Shown here one piece after another: positions 46,001-54,315 of a stretch of 64,000 nucleotides of DNA (within the stretch, counting starts at the first letter, position 1; the number at the start of each line of letters is the position of its first letter). The stretch covers positions 124,001-188,000 of the forward strand of contig CBDESS010000003.1 of the NCBI GenBank assembly GCA_965242605.1, read 5' to 3'. Position numbers and translations under genes: made by a program. The notes under the pieces are model-generated. The model saw only the letters and a program-made list of their open reading frames with translations, was not told the DNA's origin and ran no database searches. Source of the stretch: JAAXHF01 sp965242605. Its GTDB lineage: Bacteria > Desulfobacterota > Binatia > Bin18.

Positions 46001-46316
46001 AAAACGTAAGCCCGTGGTACAACGTGAGCATGACGATGGAGCGCAGTTCATCATGTCGCTGTCGCCCGGCGATGTGGTTGAGCTCCAGGAAGGAACAAAG
46101 AAAGGACATTGGGTAATACACGGCATATCGTCAGAGGGCCGACCGACCCTCGCCGGCATCAACGACGCTCGTCCTACTTCGGTGGAGGAAGCTGAGAAGC
46201 AAGGGATGGACGATAAGCGGAAGGATTATGAGCCCAGGTTCGAGGGCTTTATGAAGGGACGCCCGAGAAAGGTTTCTATTGACCCGATAGGCCGCGCCCG
46301 CCCGGCGAATGACTGA
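43049..46316 (+). pseudogene. cas9: Type II-C Cas9, frameshifted by a 49-bp tandem duplication
   Basis: Frame one (43049-43405) has RuvC-I GLDVGTTSVGFAVVQ (Asp8) and the Arg-rich bridge helix (RRLARMRRRQLRRSCQRRR). A 49-bp exact tandem duplication then shifts the frame. Frame two (to 46316) has RuvC-II LIRVELARDV (Glu about 536), HNH (YTGD, FDVEHIWPRSRSLDDS with His about 617, NQAKGN), RuvC-III DHRHHAVDALVV (His765, Asp768) and a PI-like C-terminus. Without one repeat copy the protein would be about 1072 residues, normal for II-C. A start at ATG 43353 could yield a 987-residue piece lacking RuvC-I. A GAGGAG site precedes the first ATG. Confidence 0.9.
43347..43447. repeat. 49-bp tandem duplication inside cas9
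   Basis: Positions 43347-43398 match 43396-43447 exactly, an offset of 49 with a 3-bp ACC overlap. Both copies encode PYELRAHAVNDAEALTPL, but in different frames. The unit begins ACCCCTATGAGTTACGAGCG. Because 49 is not a multiple of three, the duplication shifts the reading frame. Confidence 0.95.
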
Positions 46317-46327
46317 GCGAGCCTGCG

Positions 46328-47263
46328 ATGATCCGCAAGACCCTGGAATTCTCTACGCCGGGGACACGGCTTTCCGTTTCCCACCGGCAACTCGTCATAG
46401 AGCGTCCCGGCCAGCCCAAGGTCACACGGCCCATAGAGGACTTGGGCGTGGTGATCGTAGATGATGTGCGCGCTACCTACACGCAATCGGTATTTCTGGA
46501 GTTGCTGGACGCCGGGGCAACTGTTTTGGTCTCGGGTCGTGATCATCTTCCTGTAGGTATGATGCTGCCGCTTGACGCTCACCACGTTCAGACCGAACAT
46601 CATCGCGCTCAGGTTACCGCCCGTGAACCAGTAAAAAAACGGATATGGCAGGCGCTCATCCGGGCGAAAATTGTCCAGCAGGCGACAGTGCTGACGTATT
46701 TCACAGGAGAACACGGCGGCCTCGTGCCTATGGCGCGACGAGTGCGCTCGGGCGACCCGGATAATCTTGAAGCACAGGCCGCCCAACGTTACTGGTCGCG
46801 CCTGTTCGGCGTAGCGTTTCGCCGTGACCGAGACGCAGACGGGGTGAATGCCCTGCTGAATTACGGCTACGCTGTAGTCCGGGCTGCAATCGCACGAGCC
46901 CTTGTTGCCGCTGGGCTGATCCCTTCGCTTGGCGTACACCACCGAAACAGGGGCAACCCGTTCTGTCTGGCGGACGACCTGTTCGAGCCGTATCGGCCAT
47001 ATGTAGACTGGCGCGTCAAACTGCTGGTCGATAACGAAAAAGACCCGCCCCCGGAACTGTTGCGGCAAGAAACCAGGGCCTCGCTGTTGTCACTGTTCAA
47101 CGAAACGGTCCAGGTTGGTGAACGCCACCTGCCATTGCTGTTCGCCTTCCAGACCGGCGCGGCTTCTCTCCGCCGTGCCCTGACAGGCAGCGAGTTGAAC
47201 CTGTTGCTCCCGAAAGGATTGCCCTTGGAACCGGAGCCATTGGACGACAATGAGGACGCCTGA
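46328..47263 (+). CDS. cas1: CRISPR-associated endonuclease Cas1
   Basis: 311 residues, type II Cas1 integrase. The active-site residues are in PDNLEAQAAQRYW (Glu near 148), LGVHHRNRGNPFCLADDLFE (His and Asp near 205 and 217) at the normal spacing. N-terminal beta domain RKTLEFSTPGTRLSVSHRQL and IEDLGVVIVDDVRATYTQ are typical. Begins 11 bp after cas9 and its stop overlaps the cas2 start (TGATG). Intact, unlike cas9. Confidence 0.95.
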   Translation: MIRKTLEFSTPGTRLSVSHRQLVIERPGQPKVTRPIEDLGVVIVDDVRATYTQSVFLELLDAGATVLVSGRDHLPVGMMLPLDAHHVQTEHHRAQVTAREPVKKRIWQALIRAKIVQQATVLTYFTGEHGGLVPMARRVRSGDPDNLEAQAAQRYWSRLFGVAFRRDRDADGVNALLNYGYAVVRAAIARALVAAGLIPSLGVHHRNRGNPFCLADDLFEPYRPYVDWRVKLLVDNEKDPPPELLRQETRASLLSLFNETVQVGERHLPLLFAFQTGAASLRRALTGSELNLLLPKGLPLEPEPLDDNEDA

Positions 47264-47616
47264 TGGCACGCCGGCGGTCCATACCGCAGATTTCCTGGGG
47301 ATGGCGATCCATGTGGGTCATTGCAATGTTCGATTTACCCACCGACACCGCCAAGGCGCGAGGGGACTATGCCCGCTTTCGCAAGGACCTGTTGGACGAT
47401 GGTTTCACTATGATGCAGTATTCTGTGTACTCGCGGCATTGCGCGTCTATCGAAAACGCGGAGGTTCACATGGCACGCATGGCCGCCCGCGTCCCGCCGG
47501 CCGGCGAGGTCCGCTTTCTGACGATTACCGACAAACAGTTCGGCCGCATCAAAGTATATGCGGGGAAAAAACGAGAGAGACCGTTTCCCCCTCCCGCCCA
47601 ATTGGAATTTTTTTAA
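47263..47616 (+). CDS. cas2: CRISPR-associated protein Cas2
   Basis: 117 residues. MWVIAMFDLPTDTAKARGDY carries the conserved Asp after the first strand; DDGFTMMQYSVYSRHC and VRFLTITDKQFGRIKVYAG complete the ferredoxin-like fold. Cas2 bridges two Cas1 dimers in spacer capture. The N-terminus has about 17 residues before the usual first Met (MWVIAMF), which may mean the true start is there. No csn2 or cas4 follows, which fits subtype II-C. Confidence 0.93.
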   Translation: MARRRSIPQISWGWRSMWVIAMFDLPTDTAKARGDYARFRKDLLDDGFTMMQYSVYSRHCASIENAEVHMARMAARVPPAGEVRFLTITDKQFGRIKVYAGKKRERPFPPPAQLEFF

Positions 47617-47666
47617 TGGCCGGGAGGAGGGAAAACAGCGTCTTTTCAGCCCCTTACGGTGCGGGG

Positions 47667-48494
47667 AGTGTAGCAAATCGAGAAATGGCCGCAATCCGCA
47701 GCATCCCAGCGAACGCTTGACGCCTTAGCTACAGTGTAGCAAATCGAGAAATGGCCGCAATCCGCAGCGGAGATGAAGAGGCAATATGACCGTGCCCAAG
47801 TGTAGCAAATCGAGAAATGGCCGCAATCCGCAGCGGGAGCTCAAACCCAGCAACACCGGTTGCTAGTGTAGCAAATCGAGAAATGGCCGCAATCCGCAGC
47901 CGAGCGGAGACACTGCCCTAGGCGTCGCTTAGTGTAGCAAATCGAGAAATGGCCGCAATCCGCAGCCGAGCGGAGACACTGCCCTAGGCGTCGCTTAGTG
48001 TAGCAAATCGAGAAATGGCCGCAATCCGCAGCGGCACGCCTGCTACAGTTTGCCGAGAGCTTAGTGTAGCAAATCGAGAAATGGCCGCAATCCGCAGCCC
48101 AAAACATTTTGTGTGCTCACGCCTTCAGAGTGTAGCAAATCGAGAAATGGCCGCAATCCGCAGCTCAAGCGTCTCAATGCAGATATCTACGCGCAGTGTA
48201 GCAAATCGAGAAATGGCCGCAATCCGCAGCCTATGGATGACCGTTTCAATCTCGACAATTAGTGTAGCAAATCGAGAAATGGCCGCAATCCGCAGCATGA
48301 AAGGACACGCTGCCGATATCCGCGTTAGTGTAGCAAATCGAGAAATGGCCGCAATCCGCAGCGGAAGAAGCCTGGTGGTTGGCCTGCTGGTAAGTGTAGC
48401 AAATCGAGAAATGGCCGCAATCCGCAGCTAGTACTCCGGCGTCCACTGCACAGTTTGGAGTGTAGCAAATCGAGAAATGGCCGCAATCCGCAGC
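47667..48494 (-). CRISPR. Type II-C CRISPR array, 13 repeats and 12 spacers
   Basis: Thirteen 36-bp repeats, identical by eye (plus strand AGTGTAGCAAATCGAGAAAT plus GGCCGCAATCCGCAGC), at an exact 66-bp period with 30-base spacers. Spacers four and five (47901-47930 and 47967-47996) are identical. The tracrRNA orientation sets transcription to the minus strand. On that strand each repeat ends TGCTACACT, an extended -10-like element as in Neisseria type II-C arrays, so each crRNA may have its own promoter. No repeat degeneracy marks the trailer end. Confidence 0.97.
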
Positions 48495-48579
48495 TCTGAA
48501 ACCCTTGTCCGACGGCCCCCGGCCAGATATAGCCTGGAGGGACAGGCTGAACGCTCAACAGAGAGGAGGCACACTGCCT

Positions 48580-49326
48580 ATGGCCGGAAGACTTGATGGC
48601 GAGGTAGCGATTATCACCGGGGCGGCCCGCGGACAGGGTGAGGCTGAGGCGCGGCTGTTCGCCGCCGAAGGGGCGAAGGTGGTCCTGACCGATGTCCTTG
48701 ACGAGCTGGGCCACAAGGTGGCAGAGGAAATCGGCCCGACCGCCCTGTTCATCAAACACGATGTTTCTCAGGAGAACGAGTGGCAACAGGCCGTCGCCGG
48801 CGCACTCGATGCTTTTGGCCGGGTGACGGTCCTGGTCAACAATGCCGGGATTGGGCTGCGTGAGGACAGCGGGATTGAGCAGACCCCGCTGGACGCCTGG
48901 CACAAGACGCTGGCGGTCAATCTGACCGGGGTCTTCTTGGGCATGAAATACGCCGTTCCGGCCATGCGGGCGGCTGGGCACGGCTCGATCATCAATATCT
49001 CGTCCATCGCCGGCATTGTTGGCGGCGGCGGGCTGCCGGCCTACCACGCCAGCAAGGGCGGGGTGCGCCTGCTGACCAAAACCGCGGCCGTGCAGTACGC
49101 CGAAGAAAACATTCGGGTCAACTCGGTCCATCCGGGCGGGGTGGATACCGAAATCCTGAACCCGTTTGGGGAAAAATGGAAACACCGGACGGCCGGCCTG
49201 CACCCGATGAAGCGCATCGCCGAGGCGGACGAGATCGCCTATGGCGTGCTGTATCTGGCCTCGGCAGAGGCGTCGTTTGTGACCGGGACCGAACTGGTGA
49301 TTGACGGCGGGTTTATCGCCCGCTAG
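48580..49326 (+). CDS. Short-chain dehydrogenase/reductase
   Basis: 248 residues, classical SDR. NAD-binding VAIITGAARGQGEAEARLF, NNAGIG, catalytic Ser in INISSIAGIVGGGGL, and YHASKGGVRLLTKTAA with the YxxxK pair; C-terminal GTELVIDGGF. Close to the 3-alpha-hydroxysteroid/20-beta-HSD style. ATG at 48580 follows AGAGAGGAGGC. First gene of a run of four same-strand metabolic genes starting just after the CRISPR array. Confidence 0.93.
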   Translation: MAGRLDGEVAIITGAARGQGEAEARLFAAEGAKVVLTDVLDELGHKVAEEIGPTALFIKHDVSQENEWQQAVAGALDAFGRVTVLVNNAGIGLREDSGIEQTPLDAWHKTLAVNLTGVFLGMKYAVPAMRAAGHGSIINISSIAGIVGGGGLPAYHASKGGVRLLTKTAAVQYAEENIRVNSVHPGGVDTEILNPFGEKWKHRTAGLHPMKRIAEADEIAYGVLYLASAEASFVTGTELVIDGGFIAR

Positions 49327-49338
49327 AGGAGCAGGGGC

Positions 49339-50337
49339 ATGGAATATCGACCGTTTGGAAGCACCGGCCTCCAGGTCTCGGCCATTGGCATCGGCTGCTG
49401 GGAGATTGGCGGCGGCTATGGCAGCATTGAGGAGAGCCAGTTCATTGCGGCGGTGCAGCGCGGGCTTGAGCTGGGCATCAACTGCTTTGACACCGCGGAA
49501 GCCTACGGATTTGGGACCTCAGAACAATCGCTGGCCAAAGCGCTTGGGACGCGGCGCAAAGACGCCATTGTCGTCACCAAGTTCGGGGTCGGCTATCAGG
49601 ACGCGCCCAACTTCCGCGACAGCCGCCGCCGGCGGGTGATGGAGTCCATTGAAAAAAGCCTGACCCATCTGAACACCGACTATGTCGATGTCTACCTGGT
49701 GCATTGGCCGGATGTGAACACCCCGTTTGACGAGACCATGCGCGCCCTTGACGATGTGGTCCGGCAGGGCAAGGTCCGCTTTGTCGGCATCTCCAACTTC
49801 CGCCGGCAGCAGATCGAGACCTGTATGCAGACCCGCCGGGTTGATGTCGCCCAGTACTGCTGGAACATGTTTGACCAGCGCATGCACAAAGAGGTCTTTC
49901 CCTACTGCCGTGAGCAGAGCATCGGGGTGATGGCCTACGGCTCACTGGCCTACGGGCTGCTGAGCGGAACCTTCAGCGCGGATACGGACTTTGCGTCCGA
50001 CGACTGGCGCTCCCGGCGGGGCCGGATGGGCGCTATCAATCTGTTCCAGACCTTGTTCGGCCCTGAATACTTCCCCCGCAATATCGCCGCTGTGGAAGAA
50101 CTCAAAGGCATGGCGGCCGGCTATGGCAAAAGCCTGCCGCAGTTCGCCCTGCGCTGGACGACCTCCAATCCGGTGGTCAGCACGGCCCTGGTCGGCTGCC
50201 GCAACAAGGCCGAGGTGGAGGACAATGTCGGTGCGCTGGGCTGGGAGATATCGGAGGCCGATATGGCGGAGATCAGCGCGATCTTCGCCTGCCACGGGGT
50301 TGAGACCTCGCCGGATGTGTGGTTAGAGCGAGACTGA
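49339..50337 (+). CDS. Aldo/keto reductase
   Basis: 332 residues, AKR TIM barrel. GINCFDTAEAYGFGTSEQSL has the catalytic Asp and Tyr, VVTKFGVG the Lys, and VYLVHWPDVNTPFDETM the His; NADPH-binding WTTSNPVVSTALVGCRNKAE ends the barrel. Starts 12 bp after the SDR stop behind AGAGGAGCAGG. Cotranscription with the SDR and the CoA-transferase is likely. Substrate unknown. Confidence 0.93.
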   Translation: MEYRPFGSTGLQVSAIGIGCWEIGGGYGSIEESQFIAAVQRGLELGINCFDTAEAYGFGTSEQSLAKALGTRRKDAIVVTKFGVGYQDAPNFRDSRRRRVMESIEKSLTHLNTDYVDVYLVHWPDVNTPFDETMRALDDVVRQGKVRFVGISNFRRQQIETCMQTRRVDVAQYCWNMFDQRMHKEVFPYCREQSIGVMAYGSLAYGLLSGTFSADTDFASDDWRSRRGRMGAINLFQTLFGPEYFPRNIAAVEELKGMAAGYGKSLPQFALRWTTSNPVVSTALVGCRNKAEVEDNVGALGWEISEADMAEISAIFACHGVETSPDVWLERD

Positions 50338-50363
50338 CCCGACCGCTTGCAGAAGGGAGGCCC

Positions 50364-51566
50364 ATGCCCCGGCTGCCACTCGAAGGACTCAAAGTCGTCG
50401 ATATTTCCGTTCTGTTTGCCTCGCCGACGATTTCCCAGAACATGGGCGATTTTGGTGCCGAGGTCATCAAGGTTGAACACCCCCGGCTGGGCGACAGCCT
50501 ACGCTCGCTGGGGGCGGCCAAGGACGGGATTCCGCTGTGGTGGAAGATCACCAACCGCAACAAAAAATGTGTCACCCTGGACCTGAGCAAGCCGGCCGGC
50601 CAGGACATCCTCAAACAGCTGGTGGCCGATGCCGATGTGCTGACCGAGAACTTCCGGCCCGGCACGCTCGAGCGCTGGGGGCTTGGCTGGGAGGTACTGC
50701 ACGCCCTCAATCCCCGGCTGGTTATGGCTCGGGTCTCGGGCTTTGGCCAGACCGGCCCGTATAAGGACAAACCCGGGTTCGGGACCCTGGCCGAGGCGAT
50801 GAGCGGTTTTGCCCATATCACCGGCCAGCCGGACGGGCCGCCGACCCTGCCGGGCTTTGGCTTGGCGGATGCGGTGGCCGGCCAGTTCGGGACGTGGTCG
50901 GTCATGTTTGCCCTGTATGAACGGGACCACAGCAGCGGCACAGGCCAGATGATCGACCTGAGCGTACTGGAGCCGATTTTTACCCTCACCGGTGACCAGG
51001 CGCTGAGCTATGACCAGTTGGGTATTGTCCAGCAGCGGACCGGCAACCGCGTCCCGTCCATTGGCGCGCCGCGGAATATCTACAAGACCAGGGATAACAA
51101 ATGGCTGGCCCTGTCGGCCAACGCCCACGCCCTGGCCGGCCGGGTGTTTGCGGCTATTGGCCGGCCCGAGCTGATCAACGACCCGCGCTTTGCCGACAAC
51201 CGGGCGCGGATCACAAACATTGACGAGGTTGACGCGATTGTGGGAGGCTGGATTGCCCGGCAGACGCTTGAAGCGGCGCTCACGCAGTTTGCGCAGTACG
51301 ACTGTGCGGCAGTCCCGGTATACGATATTGAGGGCATCATGGCCGATCCCCATTTTCGGGCCCGGGAGACGATTACTACCGTCCCCGACCCGGAGCTGGG
51401 GCCGCTGAAAATGCAGAATGTCGTGCCGACGCTGAGCCGCACGCCGGGTGCGGTCCGCTGGACCGGCCCGACCCACATGGGAAGCCACAACGAAGAGGTC
51501 TACTGCGGACACTTAGGCATGACCCCCGAGCGCCTGGCAGAGCTCAAAGAGTCGGGAGTCATCTGA
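50364..51566 (+). CDS. CaiB/BaiF family CoA-transferase
   Basis: 400 residues. LKVVDISVLFASPTISQNMG, DFGAEVIKVEHPRLGDSLR, VTLDLSKPAGQDILKQLV and LTENFRPGTLERWGLGWE are the family III CoA-transferase signatures; YDCAAVPVYDIEGIMADPHF is in the second domain. Paired directly with a CoA-ester lyase 15 bp downstream, which suggests that an organic acid (for example a citramalate- or malate-type) is activated to its CoA ester and then cleaved. ATG follows GAAGGGAGG. Confidence 0.92.
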   Translation: MPRLPLEGLKVVDISVLFASPTISQNMGDFGAEVIKVEHPRLGDSLRSLGAAKDGIPLWWKITNRNKKCVTLDLSKPAGQDILKQLVADADVLTENFRPGTLERWGLGWEVLHALNPRLVMARVSGFGQTGPYKDKPGFGTLAEAMSGFAHITGQPDGPPTLPGFGLADAVAGQFGTWSVMFALYERDHSSGTGQMIDLSVLEPIFTLTGDQALSYDQLGIVQQRTGNRVPSIGAPRNIYKTRDNKWLALSANAHALAGRVFAAIGRPELINDPRFADNRARITNIDEVDAIVGGWIARQTLEAALTQFAQYDCAAVPVYDIEGIMADPHFRARETITTVPDPELGPLKMQNVVPTLSRTPGAVRWTGPTHMGSHNEEVYCGHLGMTPERLAELKESGVI

Positions 51567-51581
51567 GAGGAGGGGGAGCCC

Positions 51582-52466
51582 ATGTCACGGCTGCGCCGCA
51601 GTCTGTTGTTTGTCCCGGCCAGCAGTGAGCGGTTTTTTGCCAAAGCTCAGAACACTCAGGCCGACAGCCTGATCTTTGATCTCGAAGACGCCGTAGCCCC
51701 GGAACAAAAAGCCATTGCGCGTCAAACGCTCAAAGACGTGTTGAGCGACAGTCGCTTTGAGCGCTTCGAGCGCACGGTGCGGATCAACGCTCTTGATACG
51801 CCGTATTTTCTTGATGATGTGCTGGCTATGGTTAAGGCCGGGGCGGATGGGCTGGTCGTCCCCAAAACCGGCACGGTTGAGGGCATCCGGTTTGTGGACA
51901 AACTGGTCTCGCTGGCCGAGGAGCGGGCCGGACGGGAGCCGGGCTCGGTGGTGCTGCTGCCGCTGATTGAGCAGCCCCAGGCGATCGGCAGGGCTTTCAG
52001 TCTGGCCGAGGCCAGCCCACGTCTGGCCGGCATGGCGTTTGGGCATGGAGATTTTTCGCTGGCGATGGGTATTCAGGCCGGCCCGTCAAGCGACGGGATT
52101 GTCTTGCACGCCCGCTGTCAGGTTGTGACCGCAGCCAAAGCGGCCGGCATCGTTCCAATTGATAATGTGTATCTGGATATCACCGATGTGGAAGGCTTGG
52201 TGGCCGAGACTCGCCAGGGCAAACAGCTCGGCTATGAGGGCAAAGCCTGCATCCATCCCAGCCAGGTTGAGCCGGTCAATGCGGTTTATACCCCGACGCC
52301 CGAAGAAATCGCCTATGCCCGAGACCTGATCGCGGCGTTTGAAGAGGCGGTGGCCGAAGGGAAGGGGGCGGTCGCCTTCCGGGGGCGGATGATTGACGGT
52401 CCGATTGCCGACGGCGAGCGGATGGTGTTAGGGCGGGCCAGGAAGGCCGGTCTGCCGCTCGCCTGA
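51582..52466 (+). CDS. HpcH/HpaI-family CoA-ester lyase (citrate lyase beta/malyl-CoA lyase-like)
   Basis: 294 residues, TIM barrel. RSLLFVPASSERFFAKAQN is the classical start; FDLEDAVAPEQK carries the Mg-binding acids; VLLPLIEQPQAIGRAF (Glu), GHGDFSLAMG and KQLGYEGKACIHPSQVE (CoA-binding) follow. It cleaves beta-hydroxyacyl-CoA such as malyl- or citramalyl-CoA. Starts behind GAGGAGGGGG, 15 bp after the CoA-transferase. Confidence 0.93.
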   Translation: MSRLRRSLLFVPASSERFFAKAQNTQADSLIFDLEDAVAPEQKAIARQTLKDVLSDSRFERFERTVRINALDTPYFLDDVLAMVKAGADGLVVPKTGTVEGIRFVDKLVSLAEERAGREPGSVVLLPLIEQPQAIGRAFSLAEASPRLAGMAFGHGDFSLAMGIQAGPSSDGIVLHARCQVVTAAKAAGIVPIDNVYLDITDVEGLVAETRQGKQLGYEGKACIHPSQVEPVNAVYTPTPEEIAYARDLIAAFEEAVAEGKGAVAFRGRMIDGPIADGERMVLGRARKAGLPLA

Positions 52467-52512
52467 CCCCCTCTGCTTGCATCCGCAAGCAAAGTGCGCT
52501 AGCACTGAGCGT

Positions 52513-52881
52513 ATGACTGCAAAAAAACCCGACCCGTATGCGAGTCTCGGCGAGTTTCTCCGCCGGCAGCGTGAACTGTCCCGCCTCTCCATCCGCCAAC
52601 TGGCCGGGCTGTGCGGCATTTCCAATCCCTACCTGAGCCAGATTGAGCGTGGCCTGCGCATGCCGAGCGGCGTCATCCTCCAGTCTTTAGCTAAAGGATT
52701 AAAGATCTCGGCGGAAACACTGTACACACAGGCAGGTATTCTTGACCCCCAAGAGACCGAAGACAGCGATGTGGTGAGGGCGGTCATGCACGACCCCCAG
52801 CTGTCGGCCCGCCAGCGGGAAATGCTGATCGACATGTACCGCTCGTTCCGCAAGGTCAACGACAGCGAAGGAACGCCCTAA
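52513..52881 (+). CDS. XRE-family transcriptional regulator
   Basis: About 122 residues. HTH_3 domain residues 12-70 (GEFLRRQRELSRLSIRQLAG, CGISNPYLSQIERG, GVILQSLAKGLKISAETLY), then a tail with QREMLIDMYRSFRKV. This is the type often placed next to polyhydroxyalkanoate or phasin genes in actinobacteria and other groups. A small phasin-like gene lies 126 bp downstream. The start could be 12 codons further upstream; no ribosome site decides it. Confidence 0.85.
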   Translation: MTAKKPDPYASLGEFLRRQRELSRLSIRQLAGLCGISNPYLSQIERGLRMPSGVILQSLAKGLKISAETLYTQAGILDPQETEDSDVVRAVMHDPQLSARQREMLIDMYRSFRKVNDSEGTP

Positions 52882-52893
52882 ACGGTCAATCGT

Positions 52894-52907
52894 GTCACCT
52901 GGGTGAC
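52894..52907. promoter_or_regulatory. Palindromic Crp/Fnr-type operator upstream of the phasin-like gene
   Basis: GTCACC-TG-GGTGAC is a perfect 6-2-6 palindrome. The same 14-mer lies upstream of the Crp/Fnr gene at 54134-54147. Its centre is about 62 bases before the inferred transcription start of the phasin-like gene, the classical class I activator position. Flanking AACGGTCA and TGACCGTT form a second, offset inverted repeat. Confidence 0.6.
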
Positions 52908-52927
52908 CGTTCCTGCCTCTCCATCGA

Positions 52928-52956
52928 TTGCAAAAGTTAGCGCTATGAGCTAGCAT
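52928..52956 (+). promoter_or_regulatory. Putative promoter of the phasin-like gene
   Basis: TTGCAA (52928-52933), 17-base spacer, TAGCAT (52951-52956). Both hexamers are close to the sigma-70 consensus and the spacing is ideal. The start codon is 52 bases downstream. Confidence 0.5.
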
Positions 52957-53007
52957 CTGCCCTGTAGCGAGCAAGCGTCAGAAACCCGAACTGAGGAGGA
53001 GAACATC

Positions 53008-53310
53008 ATGGCTGACAATCTGTGGACCAACAGTCCTTTTGCCAAAATGTGTGGCGATCTGAACCTGACCAACTCCCCGATGCTGGCTCCGGTGCGGGAG
53101 ATGGCGGCACGGTATATTGACACCGGCGAGAAATGGGCCAATCAAGCCTTGGAGATAAGCGAAAAAACGACCGCCTGGGCCAAGGAAACCCCAATGGCAC
53201 CGATGTTTGAGGCCCAGCTCTCTCTGGCCAAGCAGCTCATTGGGTCCTCCACAACGCTGGCGCGTCAACTGTGGCGGCTGGACAAGCCGTCCGAAGAAGC
53301 CAGCCTCTAG
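53008..53310 (+). CDS. Small phasin-like protein
   Basis: 100 residues, no Cys pairs or signal peptide, mostly amphipathic helix: LAPVREMAARYIDTGEKWAN, QALEISEKTTAWAKETP, APMFEAQLSLAKQLIGSSTT. Size and composition fit phasins that coat polyhydroxyalkanoate or lipid granules; the match is by character rather than a clear motif. Ribosome site GAGGAGGAG. It has its own promoter, a Crp-type site and a terminator, suggesting strong regulated expression. Lipid and polyester genes follow within 5 kb. Confidence 0.55.
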   Translation: MADNLWTNSPFAKMCGDLNLTNSPMLAPVREMAARYIDTGEKWANQALEISEKTTAWAKETPMAPMFEAQLSLAKQLIGSSTTLARQLWRLDKPSEEASL

Positions 53311-53332
53311 TCCTTCGTGTCTCGTCCCTGGG

Positions 53333-53356
53333 AGGGGCTATGCGCAGCCCCTTTTT
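53333..53356 (+). terminator. Rho-independent terminator of the phasin-like gene
   Basis: AGGGGCT and AGCCCCT pair around ATGCGC and run into TTTTT. The stop codon of the convergent Crp/Fnr gene lies immediately beyond it. Confidence 0.85.
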
Positions 53357-54033
53357 CAATGCTCGATCTGGACCAGGTCGCGTAAACCTTGGGTTGACAC
53401 AATGAGCCTGCGGCCCTCCCGCTGGAGGAGGGACTTTCGCTCCAGGGTCCGCAGGTGTTCGGTCACCTTTTGACGCGAAGCCCCGACCAAATCGGCTAGG
53501 TCTTCGTGGGTCAACTGGAGGATGAGGATCGTCCCCCGCGCCTCCTGGACCCCGAATTTCTGAGCCAGTTCCAGCAGGGCAAAGGCCAGACGGTGCTGGA
53601 GGTCAAGACCCTGAAAATGGGCGTAGCGGTGGAGCAGACCGAACCAGCGGCTGACCGTGCCGTCCATCAGCGCACTGAAGTCGGCAAACGGGACGCCGAG
53701 CAGCGTGCTGACCAAAGCCTCGGCCGACAGCCGGCCAACCCAGCAGTCACTAAACGCCTCACTCCGAAACGGTCGCTGCATTCCGGGCAGCAAGGACGTG
53801 ATGCCGAACAGTTCGCCGGGTGAAATCAGGCTGACCAGGATGTCCTCGCCCTCCGGGGTGCGCAGCGAGAGCTTGATCACGCCGGAAACCAGGACATAGA
53901 GAGAATCGGACGGGTCGCCCTGGTGGAAGAGGGTTGTCCGACGCTCAAAGCGTTCCAGGGTGATCTCGGACACAATAGCCTGGAGTTGACGATCGGACGC
54001 TCCGGCAAACGTCTTCATCCGACGTAAGCTCAT
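53356..54033 (-). CDS. Crp/Fnr-family transcriptional regulator
   Basis: 225 residues from MSLRRMK; the frame is open 35 codons further up. cNMP-binding barrel residues about 20-120 (LFHQGDPSDSLYVLVSGVIK, SLRTPEGEDILVSLISPGEL, FGITSLLPG), dimer helix about 125-150, and a winged HTH with LTHEDLADLVGASRQKVTEH and LRTLERKSLLQREGRRLIV. No Fnr-type cysteines, so an effector-binding or free-running type. A palindrome that may be its operator precedes it. Confidence 0.92.
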   Translation of the reverse strand: MSLRRMKTFAGASDRQLQAIVSEITLERFERRTTLFHQGDPSDSLYVLVSGVIKLSLRTPEGEDILVSLISPGELFGITSLLPGMQRPFRSEAFSDCWVGRLSAEALVSTLLGVPFADFSALMDGTVSRWFGLLHRYAHFQGLDLQHRLAFALLELAQKFGVQEARGTILILQLTHEDLADLVGASRQKVTEHLRTLERKSLLQREGRRLIVSTQGLRDLVQIEH

Positions 54034-54133
54034 GATATTCAGAACGGGTCGGCGTATCATTCTCCCGCGTCTCGCTTGGATATCTGCAACATCGCTATGT
54101 GGGCAGGATGCCCGCGTTCCTGCATATATGTGT

Positions 54134-54147
54134 GTCACCCAGGTGAC
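54134..54147. promoter_or_regulatory. Palindromic operator upstream of the Crp/Fnr gene
   Basis: GTCACC-CA-GGTGAC on the plus strand, the reverse complement of the site before the phasin-like gene. It is about 100 bp before the regulator start, suggesting autoregulation. The lipoprotein gene on the other strand begins 170 bp away and could share it. Confidence 0.55.
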
Positions 54148-54315
54148 GAAAATGCAAGACTCAGCCCGATTTGTCTTCGGCTTCCCCGCTCAAAGACCGC
54201 CCGGAAGTGGGCCGTGCTGATGGACCGGGTGTTTCTTTCGTTGTACAATCCCCGGCCAACAGCCCAGGACGGGAGAGAGCCCTTGGCTGAATTTTCTCAT
54301 TTGGAGGGCGAGGGG

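Noticed and set aside
47841..48431. Long open frames through the CRISPR array on both strands, with a repeating peptide SVANREMAAIRS
   Set aside because: The 66-bp period is a multiple of three, so the repeats stay open by chance. They are CRISPR repeats, not a repeat protein.
48495..48579. AT-rich leader next to the array
   Set aside because: The 85 bp right of the last repeat are GC-rich and contain the SDR ribosome site. No leader motif is visible, and embedded repeat promoters would make one unnecessary.
54076..54315. 80-codon upstream extension of the lipoprotein
   Set aside because: The ATG at 54316 starts a clean lipoprotein signal peptide. The extension would bury it and crosses the regulator's promoter region.
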